Positions 8,199 to 15,672 of a DNA stretch of 29,994 bases are shown piece by piece (the first letter of the stretch is position 1; every line of letters begins with the position of its first letter). Location: positions 433,743 through 463,736 of the forward strand of contig DHRK01000007.1 of NCBI GenBank assembly GCA_002410325.1. The letters run 5' to 3'. Origin of the DNA: Syntrophomonas sp. UBA5314. Its GTDB lineage: Bacteria; Bacillota; Syntrophomonadia; Syntrophomonadales; Syntrophomonadaceae. Both the position numbers and the translations under genes were made by a program. Below the pieces are notes generated by a model. It was not told where the DNA came from. It saw only the letters and a list, made by a program, of their open reading frames with translations, and searched no databases.

Positions 8199-8662
8199 AA
8201 CGGATCTCCTCCTCGGTCTTCCACCAGCATCGAGGTGATGCTTTTCCAGGTAACCTGCTCCAGCGGTATCTGCCGGCGGCCATCGATAAGATCGTCGATG
8301 AGGCCGGCCGAGACTTCCACCGCATCGACCAGTTTGCGGTCCGGGGATACGATAAAGTCGCTTAAAACCCCCAGCTCCCGGCCATCCTGATCATATACCG
8401 CATCCCCCACTTTCAGCTGGTATATTGATGATTCTTCCCCATGCGCATAAGATTTAATCATATCCGGACGGTCTACGATGACCGCGTCCCGGCCCAGTTC
8501 AAAATCGCCTCGTTCTAGCATGCCGGTTTGACCGTCATTGAGCTCTACCACCAGATAAAATAGCACAAAGTCATCTCCTACCACTCCCCGCAATACCTTG
8601 CCTATGACCCGGGCTCGCTCCCGGTCAAACAAGGGCATGTTTTCCATATCCCGCAGCCTCAT
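8195..8662 (-). CDS. PRC-barrel domain protein (YrrD-like)
   Basis: A soluble protein of about 155 aa with two PRC-barrel-type units. The first (about residues 1-70) begins with LRDMENMPLFD and contains ARVIGKVLRGVV. The second (about 80-150) contains VGDAVYDQDGRELGVLSDFIVSP. PRC barrels also occur in RimM and in photosystem proteins and act as binding modules. B. subtilis YrrD has the same architecture and lies in the same chromosomal block. The ATG at 8660-8662 is preferred because the first barrel begins there; the upstream in-frame ATG and TTG (up to 8686) are alternatives. It is the first gene of the eight-gene operon running to 2952. Confidence 0.8.
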   Translation of the reverse strand: MRLRDMENMPLFDRERARVIGKVLRGVVGDDFVLFYLVVELNDGQTGMLERGDFELGRDAVIVDRPDMIKSYAHGEESSIYQLKVGDAVYDQDGRELGVLSDFIVSPDRKLVDAVEVSAGLIDDLIDGRRQIPLEQVTWKSITSMLVEDRGGDPL

Positions 8663-8743
8663 TTGCTTTCCCATCCCATTTCGCAATATCTCTACTTTTT
8701 AAGTTTTCCCCGGGATCTAAAAAAATGCACACGAAATAAAGCA

Positions 8744-8793
8744 AGCCAGAGGGAAAAACCAAAAGGATCGTCCGTCCCTCTGGCCCTCTGGCT
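8744..8793. repeat. CCAGAGGG inverted and tandem repeat
   Basis: AGCCAGAGGG at the left is answered by CCCTCTGGC and again CCTCTGGCT at the right, around a loop that contains GGATCGTCCGTCC. The sequence GCCAGAGGGACGG recurs in direct continuation at about 9048-9060, leading into the large hairpin at 9053-9137. The two sites bracket the 47-aa remnant gene. Confidence 0.6.
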
Positions 8794-8820
8794 CCAAAAT
8801 AAGCAATAAATAAAATAAAC

Positions 8821-8964
8821 TTATTTATCGAGGCTATTATTATCACTACGGGTTTTATCAAGCATTCTGCTTAGCCATGAACCAAGCAGGTCGATTCCAG
8901 TGAGTTCCTCCAGGGTTGATAACGCGCGCCGGGCGGTCAGCAATCGTTGATTCAATCGTTCCAT
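8821..8964 (-). CDS. 47-aa ORF, possible remnant of a HI0074-type protein
   Basis: A short reading frame with a textbook AAGGAGG 7 nt upstream of its ATG (8962-8964). The protein begins MERLNQRLLTARRALSTLEE, which resembles the start of HI0074-family nucleotidyltransferase substrate-binding proteins (helical bundles of about 130 aa). It then runs into an unrelated Ser- and Asn-rich tail. No nucleotidyltransferase partner is adjacent. It lies between two copies of a CCAGAGGG repeat. Either it is a true small protein or, more likely, a 5' remnant left after deletion. Confidence 0.5.
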   Translation of the reverse strand: MERLNQRLLTARRALSTLEELTGIDLLGSWLSRMLDKTRSDNNSLDK

Positions 8965-9052
8965 ATTCGGGCCTCCTTAAATACCTTTTCTCTGAAAGCG
9001 GCATTGGTTTGAGTAAGGTCAATTTACCCAGAACGGTTGAATAGGAAGCCAG

Positions 9053-9137
9053 AGGGACGGTTCTTCAACGCATTTTTGCCTTGTCCGGCTTAGCTTTCGC
9101 ATAATCCTGACAAAAATGAGTTGAAGAACCGTCCCCT
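9053..9137. repeat. GGGACGGTTCTTCAAC long hairpin downstream of mnmA
   Basis: The left arm (9053-9078) and right arm (9111-9137) are reverse complements with one substitution and one extra G, around a 32-nt loop. The motif GGGGACGGTTCTT is familiar as a dispersed REP-like element in many clostridial genomes. The TAG stop of mnmA (9136-9138) overlaps the outer end of the element. It may serve as the mnmA terminator through hairpin strength, but no T-run follows. Confidence 0.75.
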
Positions 9138-10149
9138 AACTCACTATGCGGCCACCGCCGACGACGTAGTCACCGTCGTAGAAGACTACTGATTGACCGG
9201 GCGTAATGGCCCGCTGGGATTCTTGGAAGTCCACTCTTATCAGCTTGTCCTGGGGGGTTATAACAGCGCCGGCCAGAGCAGCACGATAGCGGATCTTGGC
9301 CTGGACCGCCAGGGGTTCAAGCAACGCGCCGATAGATATGAAGTTGCAATCCGCGGCCAGAAGGCTTTTAGAAAATAGTTGTTCATTGTCGCCCAGAACC
9401 ACCCGGTTGCTTTCCTTCCGCAGGGCGCTGACGTACAGGGGACGCCCTCCGGCAACCCCCAGACCTTTGCGCTGGCCGATAGTATAAAAGGGAATGCCGC
9501 GGTGGGTTCCCAGCACCCGCCCCTGTTGATCGACTATATCCCCAGGCCTAGCTTCGACCCTATCTTTGAGAAAGTCACGGTAATCACCAGCCACAAAACA
9601 TATCTCCTGACTCTCTTTTTCCTCGGCAACGGGCAACCCGCGGCGTACGGCCAGAGCCCTGACCTCATCCTTGCTGTACTCCCCCAACGGAAATACGATA
9701 TGCGCAAGCTGCCGTCCGACCAGAGCATATAAAAAATAGCTCTGGTCCTTGCTTTGATCTATTCCCCGTTTAAGCAGGAAACGTCCTGGGCCGTTTTCCT
9801 CCACCCGGGCGTAGTGACCGGTCGCCACCCGGTCGCAGCCCATTTGACGAGCGGCTTCAAGCAAGGCTCCGAATTTAACCCAGCGATTGCATTCCACACA
9901 GGGGTTGGGGGTTTCTCCCCGCTCGTAGGAGCGGCAAAAATAATCTACCACCTTTTCCTGAAAAACACCGCGCAGATCCACGACCCGGTGTTCGATTCCG
10001 AGGCCGCGGGCGGCGGCGGTTGCCTTGTGAGCGGCTTGTTCATCCCAGGCTATCATGGTCAGACCCAGGATCCGGTGTCCGGCTTCCTTCAACAAAAGAG
10101 CGCTGACGGTGGAATCCACCCCTCCGCTCATCAAAACTGCAATTTTCAA
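9136..10149 (-). CDS. mnmA: tRNA-specific 2-thiouridylase MnmA
   Basis: This enzyme makes the 2-thio group of U34 in Lys, Glu and Gln tRNAs, using sulfur passed from a cysteine desulfurase. The protein (337 aa) has the PP-loop SGGVDS (8-13) and NPCVECN with the catalytic Cys87. ATGHYA and the second catalytic Cys184 in QEICFV follow, and then C-terminal beta-barrels ending GGGRIVS. The start is a TTG (10147-10149) with AAGGGAG about 9 nt upstream. A good promoter (10204-10232) precedes it. In B. subtilis its partner desulfurase gene lies directly upstream; here that place is taken by an ABC exporter cassette. Confidence 0.97.
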   Translation of the reverse strand: MKIAVLMSGGVDSTVSALLLKEAGHRILGLTMIAWDEQAAHKATAAARGLGIEHRVVDLRGVFQEKVVDYFCRSYERGETPNPCVECNRWVKFGALLEAARQMGCDRVATGHYARVEENGPGRFLLKRGIDQSKDQSYFLYALVGRQLAHIVFPLGEYSKDEVRALAVRRGLPVAEEKESQEICFVAGDYRDFLKDRVEARPGDIVDQQGRVLGTHRGIPFYTIGQRKGLGVAGGRPLYVSALRKESNRVVLGDNEQLFSKSLLAADCNFISIGALLEPLAVQAKIRYRAALAGAVITPQDKLIRVDFQESQRAITPGQSVVFYDGDYVVGGGRIVS

Positions 10150-10203
10150 TCCCTCATGCTCCCTTTCCCGGGAACTATATCAGTCAAACCCCAATTTTTC
10201 CTA

Positions 10204-10232
10204 ACTATAGCATGGGCTGCGGCCACTGGCAA
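10204..10232 (-). promoter_or_regulatory. Predicted sigma-A promoter of mnmA
   Basis: On the minus strand TTGCCA (10227-10232) and TATAGT (10204-10209) are separated by exactly 17 nt. The -10 is preceded by TGC, which gives an extended -10. It lies in the 87-bp gap upstream of mnmA. Confidence 0.6.
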
Positions 10233-10236
10233 ACCC

Positions 10237-13200
10237 TTATTCCACACTTTTCAGTGCCTCCACCATGTTGATGCGGTCAAGGATACGATTTGTTATCCCA
10301 TTGACGATGATAGCAAAACAAAATGTAATTGCCGCTGAGATCAGATAGCTGACGGGTTCTACGTGCACCGCAAAATAGATGGACGGCATGTTGAGCGCAG
10401 TGGTGAGAAAACCGCTTAAGACCTGCCCCACCGGCAAACCAACCAGGATGCCTGCCGAGGTTAAAATGAGCATTTCTTTGTTGACATACTGGTGCACCTC
10501 ATGATCGTAAAAACCCAATACTTTAATAGTCGCCAGTTCTCCAACCCGCTCAGAGATATTCGTATTCGCCAATGTAAACAGCACCACCAGCGCAAGGCCG
10601 CCCGCCATGATAGTGATAAGCAAAACCACCGCATTGATAAGGTCAAAACCGAAATCCTCTTTCAGCGCGCTTATGCTCACAGTAGAAAGCACGGAATCGT
10701 TATCGAGAAGCGTTTCGGCATATGCCGCCTGATCGGTGCAGGCAGGAGACAGGTGCGCGAGCACGCCATTGGGGGCGTATGTGCCGAACAGCGATTCATA
10801 TAGCTTTTGCGTCATATATACGTTATTGCCCAGATAGTTCTTCACAACACCGGATACGACGGCCTCGCGCTGCATAAGCTCCATGTTTTGTAAAGAAACT
10901 ATTGCGCCGCTTTTGAGTCCCAGGATTTGCTCCGCATTTTGGGTGATAATAATGCCGTCATCATCCAGATGGGCCAGCGTACCCTCCGAATTCTCCAAGC
11001 GAATATAGTCCTCTATTGCCCCTCCCTTGGGGATGACCATAAGCTGCACCTTCTCCGCTTCTCCGTCGGTATTGATCAGCTTCACGCTCTCCATCCGCAG
11101 GTTCAGATAATCCTTGATATTAGCGTCGCCTGTTAACTGCCCGATCAGATTGTCGTTATCATCTTCATCGAAAACCGCCATCAGGTCATACCGATATATA
11201 TTTTCATACTGCTTGGGCGCCAAATCCGCAACGGAATCCTTGATCGCAAAGCCGCAGAGAATCAGGGCGGTGCACCCCATGATGCCCCCTACCGTCATGA
11301 ACAGGCGCTTCTTATAACGGAACAGATTGCGTGCAGTCACTTTATTCAGGAATATGAGACGATTCCAGATAAAAGAGACGCGCTCCAAAAATACACGGGC
11401 TCCTGCACCAGGCGCTTTGGGGCGCATGAGAGTTGCCGGCATTTGCTCCAGCTCGCTGCGGCAGGCGAGCGCCGTCGCTCCCACTATGCCCACCATAAAC
11501 AGCATCACACCCCCCACGCCATAGAGAACGTCAAAGCTCAAGTAGTATTGGGGAAGGCTGTAAAGCACCTCTAAAATAACGGTTACAAATTTCGGTATGA
11601 GGATGAATCCCAATATGTCGCCCACAATTCCGCCGAGCAGGCAGGCCGCAAAAGCAAATACGATATATTTTCCATAGATACCGGCATTGCCCAAACCCAA
11701 CGCCTTATAAGTCCCGATAAGCCCGCGTTCTTCCTCCACCATTCGGGTCATTGCAGTCAAACTCATGAGCACCGCTACAAGTAAGAAGATAACGGGGAAG
11801 ACCTTACCTACGGCTTCGATGGAGGACAAATCGCTGTCGAGACTGGAATAGCTGCCCAGTGAGCTGCGATCCTGAACATACCACTGTGTCATATCAATGT
11901 CGTCCAGCTTGGCGTACGCGTCGGCCAGTTTTTGATTGGCTTCTTCTTTTTTGCCGGCGTATTCCCGCTCTTGTTCAATTAATTCAGCCTCGCCGTCAGC
12001 CAGTTCTTCTTTTCCCCCCGCGATCTCTTCCCGCGCTTCGGCTATTTTCTGCTTGGCATGGGCCTCTTCCGCGTTCAGCTTCGCCTCAGCGGCGGCCAGA
12101 TCAGCCTTTCCGTCAGCCAGCTCAGCTTTCCCGCTTTCCAGCTCGGCCTTTTTGGATTTGAGCGTCTGACGCGCGGCTTCTATCTGCGTCTCGCCTGCGG
12201 CCAGCTCAGCCTCAGCGGCGGCCAGTTGCCGTAAAGCAGCTTCCTTTTGTTGCGCAAAGGCACTTTTCTGATAAGCCAGGATCTGCTGTCCGCCTATCAT
12301 CTTGCCCATACCCAGCGCGGCCTGCACACCGGCATCAGGCAGGGAAAGCAGTTGCGCCGCCTGCCCATTCAATTGCTCAATCACGGCAGCGAGTCGTGCC
12401 GCTTCGGCGCTCTTCGCATAGCGGGCAGCCGTCAGGTTCGCCATGGCTTCGTTCGCAGCGATCTCAATCTGCCGGTTGAGAGCAGCCAACTCCTGATTCG
12501 CGATATCCAATACGGCTTGTGTCTGGCTTATCTGCCGCGTCAGAGCAGCGTTCATGTCGTTTAACGCACTGGCAAGGGCGGCGCTCTCCGCAGCGGTGCC
12601 CTCAGCGATGACACTGTCATCCGCACCGGTAGCCGCCAGGGCAGCGGCCGTACTGACCAGCGCGTTCCAACTACTCGCGGGCCATCCGCCGCCCCATGTA
12701 CTTTTCAGTTGCGATATTCCAGGTTCCAGCTGTGCGCGGGCCACATCCAGCCGGCTTTGGGCTTCGCGGAATTGCCGCTCGGCTTCGGCAAACTGCTCTT
12801 CGGCCTGCTGCCGTTCTTCGGCCAACTGCTGTTTACCCTTTTTAAGCTCTTGAGCGTTTTTGTTCAGCTCTTTTTCGCCCTGTACAAGCTGCTTTTCCCC
12901 CTGCGCAAGCTTGGCCTCGGCTTCTGCGAGCTCCCGCTTACCATTCTCGATTTTTCGGCGCGCTTCGGCAATTTGGCGTTCCGCGTCTTTTTGCTCATCG
13001 GTCAGCATGGCCTCACCATCGGCCAGCTCCTGCCTGCCCTCGGCTATATCATTCCATGCATCGGCAAATTGCCGGTCTGCCTCAGCCAACTTGCCGTTCA
13101 TGGTAATCTCGGCTTCTTCGATCTTCGTGCGGGCTTCCATCACAATAGAGTTATAACGCGTCTGTTCCCGCTGGGCTTTGATGTGACTTTCGATATTGTG

Positions 13201-14037
13201 GATAACGCTCTGAACCGTATTTTCATATTCATCGGAAAAAGAGTTCATCCCCCGGGTTCCCGTCAAGGTGATATATACCGAAGTAAAAATATCGTTGTTA
13301 GCATCGACGCCAGTGATGAAAAACGTATAGTCGGCAACTGCCGTGGAACGGAATTCATTCATGCTGTTATTGCTTCTAATGTCCATTGGGTCCATCACCA
13401 CGCCGGTAATGGTATAGGTGGTATTGGGAAAAGTCGGCGTTTCCGTTTCCCCTTCCAGGTCCATCTCCATATCTGAATCAATATCCGTCTCTGAATTACT
13501 ATCCCCGTCCGGGGCGTCTTCGACGTATGGGGCGGTCTGCGGGTCTTTCGTATTTTCTTTGCCCTGATCTTCGATATCTTCCTTTATAGCCAAGCTATGG
13601 CCTACGGATTTACCGCTTTCATCCAGGTATTTTTGGGTAACGGCGATTTCCCCTGTTCTGGCGGGAAGCGCGCCGGCGACTAAATAAGGGGAGTTCAAAC
13701 CCTTGGGGCCCAGCACGGTCATTTCCGCTTTCTTGCGTATCCCGTCCACATCCGTATGAACGGTTTCGCTGTATGCGCCTTCGGCCATTTCCACGCCATC
13801 CACCTGGGACAGAGCTTCCACGTCTTCCTCCGTAAGGCCGAGTGTGGACAGGATTCGGATATCAAATAGCTTCTGTTTATCGAAGAACCGGTCGGCCGAG
13901 TCATGCATATCAAGACACGCCGCGTGCAAGCCTGTCAGCATCGCCACGCCCAGTGCCGTAATGACGAAAATGGATAAAAACCGTTTCCAGCCTTTTTGGA
14001 TGGAACGCCGAATATCCTTTTGATAAGCTGTATTCAT
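10237..14037 (-). CDS. ABC transporter permease, FtsX/MacB type, with very long coiled coil
   Basis: A 1266-aa membrane protein. It has an N-terminal membrane helix (about 18-38) followed by a MacB-like extracytoplasmic domain with an acidic insert (about 150-190). A central coiled coil of roughly 400 residues, rich in Ala, Glu, Lys and Gln with repeats such as ELADGEA, comes next. The first FtsX block follows at about 745-880 (RMVEEERGLIGTYKALGLG), then a second extracytoplasmic domain. A second FtsX block ends the protein (GELATIKVLGFYDHEV and MVEALKSVE). The family exports lipids, peptides or drugs, or acts as a mechanotransmitter. The start at 14037 avoids 14 codons that overlap the ATPase gene; the ATPase stop lies just 4 nt upstream. 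It is regulated with the ATPase from the shared control region. Confidence 0.9.
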   Translation of the reverse strand: MNTAYQKDIRRSIQKGWKRFLSIFVITALGVAMLTGLHAACLDMHDSADRFFDKQKLFDIRILSTLGLTEEDVEALSQVDGVEMAEGAYSETVHTDVDGIRKKAEMTVLGPKGLNSPYLVAGALPARTGEIAVTQKYLDESGKSVGHSLAIKEDIEDQGKENTKDPQTAPYVEDAPDGDSNSETDIDSDMEMDLEGETETPTFPNTTYTITGVVMDPMDIRSNNSMNEFRSTAVADYTFFITGVDANNDIFTSVYITLTGTRGMNSFSDEYENTVQSVIHNIESHIKAQREQTRYNSIVMEARTKIEEAEITMNGKLAEADRQFADAWNDIAEGRQELADGEAMLTDEQKDAERQIAEARRKIENGKRELAEAEAKLAQGEKQLVQGEKELNKNAQELKKGKQQLAEERQQAEEQFAEAERQFREAQSRLDVARAQLEPGISQLKSTWGGGWPASSWNALVSTAAALAATGADDSVIAEGTAAESAALASALNDMNAALTRQISQTQAVLDIANQELAALNRQIEIAANEAMANLTAARYAKSAEAARLAAVIEQLNGQAAQLLSLPDAGVQAALGMGKMIGGQQILAYQKSAFAQQKEAALRQLAAAEAELAAGETQIEAARQTLKSKKAELESGKAELADGKADLAAAEAKLNAEEAHAKQKIAEAREEIAGGKEELADGEAELIEQEREYAGKKEEANQKLADAYAKLDDIDMTQWYVQDRSSLGSYSSLDSDLSSIEAVGKVFPVIFLLVAVLMSLTAMTRMVEEERGLIGTYKALGLGNAGIYGKYIVFAFAACLLGGIVGDILGFILIPKFVTVILEVLYSLPQYYLSFDVLYGVGGVMLFMVGIVGATALACRSELEQMPATLMRPKAPGAGARVFLERVSFIWNRLIFLNKVTARNLFRYKKRLFMTVGGIMGCTALILCGFAIKDSVADLAPKQYENIYRYDLMAVFDEDDNDNLIGQLTGDANIKDYLNLRMESVKLINTDGEAEKVQLMVIPKGGAIEDYIRLENSEGTLAHLDDDGIIITQNAEQILGLKSGAIVSLQNMELMQREAVVSGVVKNYLGNNVYMTQKLYESLFGTYAPNGVLAHLSPACTDQAAYAETLLDNDSVLSTVSISALKEDFGFDLINAVVLLITIMAGGLALVVLFTLANTNISERVGELATIKVLGFYDHEVHQYVNKEMLILTSAGILVGLPVGQVLSGFLTTALNMPSIYFAVHVEPVSYLISAAITFCFAIIVNGITNRILDRINMVEALKSVE

Positions 14038-14041
14038 ACTC

Positions 14042-14743
14042 TCACCACTCAATCCGCGCGATGGGCGTGGGCTGTTCATTTTGCGCAGTCTTTATGACCT
14101 TGCCGTTCTTAAAATGAATGACCCGGTCAGCCATAGGTGCGAGCGCCGAGTTATGGGTGATAATGAGTACGGTGATTTTTTCGCGGCGGCAGGTGTCCTG
14201 TAAAAGCTGTAAAATCTGCTTCCCGGTACTGTAATCCAGCGCACCGGTTGGTTCATCGCACAGAAGCAATTTCGGGTTTTTCGCAATGGCGCGAGCAATG
14301 GATACCCGCTGTTGCTCCCCTCCGGAAAGCTGCGCGGGAAAATTGTTTTTACGCTCCGCAAGACCCACTTTTTCCAGCGTTTCAGACGCACTGAGAGAGT
14401 CCTGGCAAATCTGCGCGGCCAGCTCCACGTTTTCCAGCGCCGTCAGATTCGGCATCAAGTTGTAAAACTGGAATACAAAGCCAATGTCCGTACGGCGATA
14501 CCCTACCAGCTGTTTGTGATTATATTTGGAGATATATGCGCCGTCGACAATTACATCGCCGGAGCTAACGGTATCCATACCGCCCAATATGTTCAATGCG
14601 GTAGTCTTGCCAGCGCCGGAAGCACCTAAAATGACGGCCAACTCGCCTTTTTGCACCGAGAAACTTGCCTCATCCAACGCACGGATTGCCACCCCATCAG
14701 AAGCGTATTCTTTTACAACATGATTGAATTCAATGTATGCCAC
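14042..14743 (-). CDS. ABC transporter ATP-binding protein (MacB/LolD type)
   Basis: A 233-aa ATPase that powers the adjacent permease. It has the Walker A GASGAGKT (40-47), a Q-loop in FVFQFYNLMPNLTALENV (89-106), the signature LSGGEQQR (139-146) and the Walker B LLLCDEPTGALD (159-170). The switch histidine is in LIITHNSALA. The TALENVELAA segment is typical of the LolD/MacB branch. The GTG start (14741-14743) has AAGGAGA about 7 nt upstream. The stop TGA lies 4 bp before the permease start. Confidence 0.95.
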   Translation of the reverse strand: MAYIEFNHVVKEYASDGVAIRALDEASFSVQKGELAVILGASGAGKTTALNILGGMDTVSSGDVIVDGAYISKYNHKQLVGYRRTDIGFVFQFYNLMPNLTALENVELAAQICQDSLSASETLEKVGLAERKNNFPAQLSGGEQQRVSIARAIAKNPKLLLCDEPTGALDYSTGKQILQLLQDTCRREKITVLIITHNSALAPMADRVIHFKNGKVIKTAQNEQPTPIARIEW

Positions 14744-14805
14744 CAGATTCTCTCCTTACAGGTTTATTAAGCAAAAGGGGTCTGCAAGCTGCAAAAAATA
14801 CAGAC

Positions 14806-14834
14806 TTGACTTTTACCTATTGATTTATTAGTAT
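14806..14834 (+). promoter_or_regulatory. Predicted promoter of the TetR-type regulator
   Basis: TTGACT (14806-14811) and TAGTAT (14829-14834) are 17 nt apart. It faces the exporter promoter, and the two -10 boxes overlap. A TetR dimer bound here would shut both. The AT-rich imperfect palindrome around 14817-14838 is a candidate operator but is weak. Confidence 0.5.
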
Positions 14835-14858
14835 ATAGACATGGTGTTGTTTTGACAA
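14830..14858 (-). promoter_or_regulatory. Predicted promoter of the ABC exporter operon
   Basis: On the minus strand TTGTCA (14853-14858) and TATACT (14830-14835) are separated by 17 nt. The -10 box occupies almost the same bases as the -10 of the opposing tetR promoter. Confidence 0.65.
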
Positions 14859-14960
14859 TCATCAGATGTTTATAAAACGTAGAATTCAGAACAAAGCACC
14901 TTGTAAATGTCGATTTCACAACAAAACTCGCAAAATTACTCTGTAAGGAGATCCGTCTTA

Positions 14961-15521
14961 ATGAAAGAACTAAAAATGGATAGAAAGACACGGTATACCC
15001 GGATGGTGTTACAGGATAGCCTGATCGAGCTGATGAAGGAAAAACCGATCACGAAGATAACCATTAAAGAATTGTGCGAAAATGCGGATATAAACCGGAC
15101 GACTTTTTATGCGCATTATACCGACCAATATGACCTTCTCCGGAAAATCGAGGATGAGGTTCTTTCATGGTTAAAGGAGGCCATTGCCTCCCTTATCGGT
15201 AAAACGGACAAGCATGAAACAATAAAACTCATCGAAGAGATTTTTCAATATGTTGCGGAAAACAACCGGCATCTTCAGGTTCTGATGAGCGAGCAAGGCG
15301 ATATTGATTTTCAGAAGGAGTTATTTACACTGATCTATCAAGAATGCGGGATTAACCCCTCAGCCGATAATAACAGAGACGGAAACACGAAAGAGTTGTA
15401 TTTTGTATTCGTAGTCACCGGAAGCGTTGGCCTTATACAGCACTGGCTAAAAAATGGACTCAACCGTTCCGCAAAGGAAATGGCGGAGATTATATATAAC
15501 ATGGCTGTCCTGATCCAGTAA
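14961..15521 (+). CDS. TetR/AcrR family transcriptional regulator
   Basis: A 186-aa regulator with an N-terminal TetR helix-turn-helix. The segment RKTRYTRMVLQDSLIELMKE is followed by ITKITIKELCENADINRTTFYAHYTDQYDLL. The C-terminal half is a ligand or dimer domain of the short TetR_C type found in Firmicutes. The start at 14961 has AAGGAG 10 nt upstream; the ATG at 14976 is an alternative and the upstream ATG at 14907 has no ribosome binding site. It is transcribed divergently from the ABC exporter, with facing, overlapping promoters, which makes it the likely local repressor of the exporter and of itself. Confidence 0.9.
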   Translation: MKELKMDRKTRYTRMVLQDSLIELMKEKPITKITIKELCENADINRTTFYAHYTDQYDLLRKIEDEVLSWLKEAIASLIGKTDKHETIKLIEEIFQYVAENNRHLQVLMSEQGDIDFQKELFTLIYQECGINPSADNNRDGNTKELYFVFVVTGSVGLIQHWLKNGLNRSAKEMAEIIYNMAVLIQ

Positions 15522-15599
15522 GCCGCGATAGCCAGCCCATATTATTTCCAACATTTGTCGTATTTTTCTTATAATCTTCAAAATCCCCACCCGTGCCAA

Positions 15600-15628
15600 C
15601 TGCACTGGCATAGTAGTATTGATATAAT
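15600..15628 (+). promoter_or_regulatory. Possible rarA promoter
   Basis: A consensus TATAAT lies at 15623-15628, 44 nt before the rarA start. The matching -35 (CTGCAC, 17 nt upstream) is poor, so only the -10 is convincing. Confidence 0.4.
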
Positions 15629-15672
15629 ATAGAGAATAGCAGGGATTAGCCCGGCACCCGGAGGTAATTGGC

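Noticed and set aside
12709..13476. 255-aa open frame opposite the permease
   Set aside because: It is a mirror of the low-complexity coiled coil of the permease gene; Leu- and Phe-rich with no start signals.
15522..15599. Terminator for the TetR gene
   Set aside because: The region has T-rich DNA but no convincing stem-loop before it.
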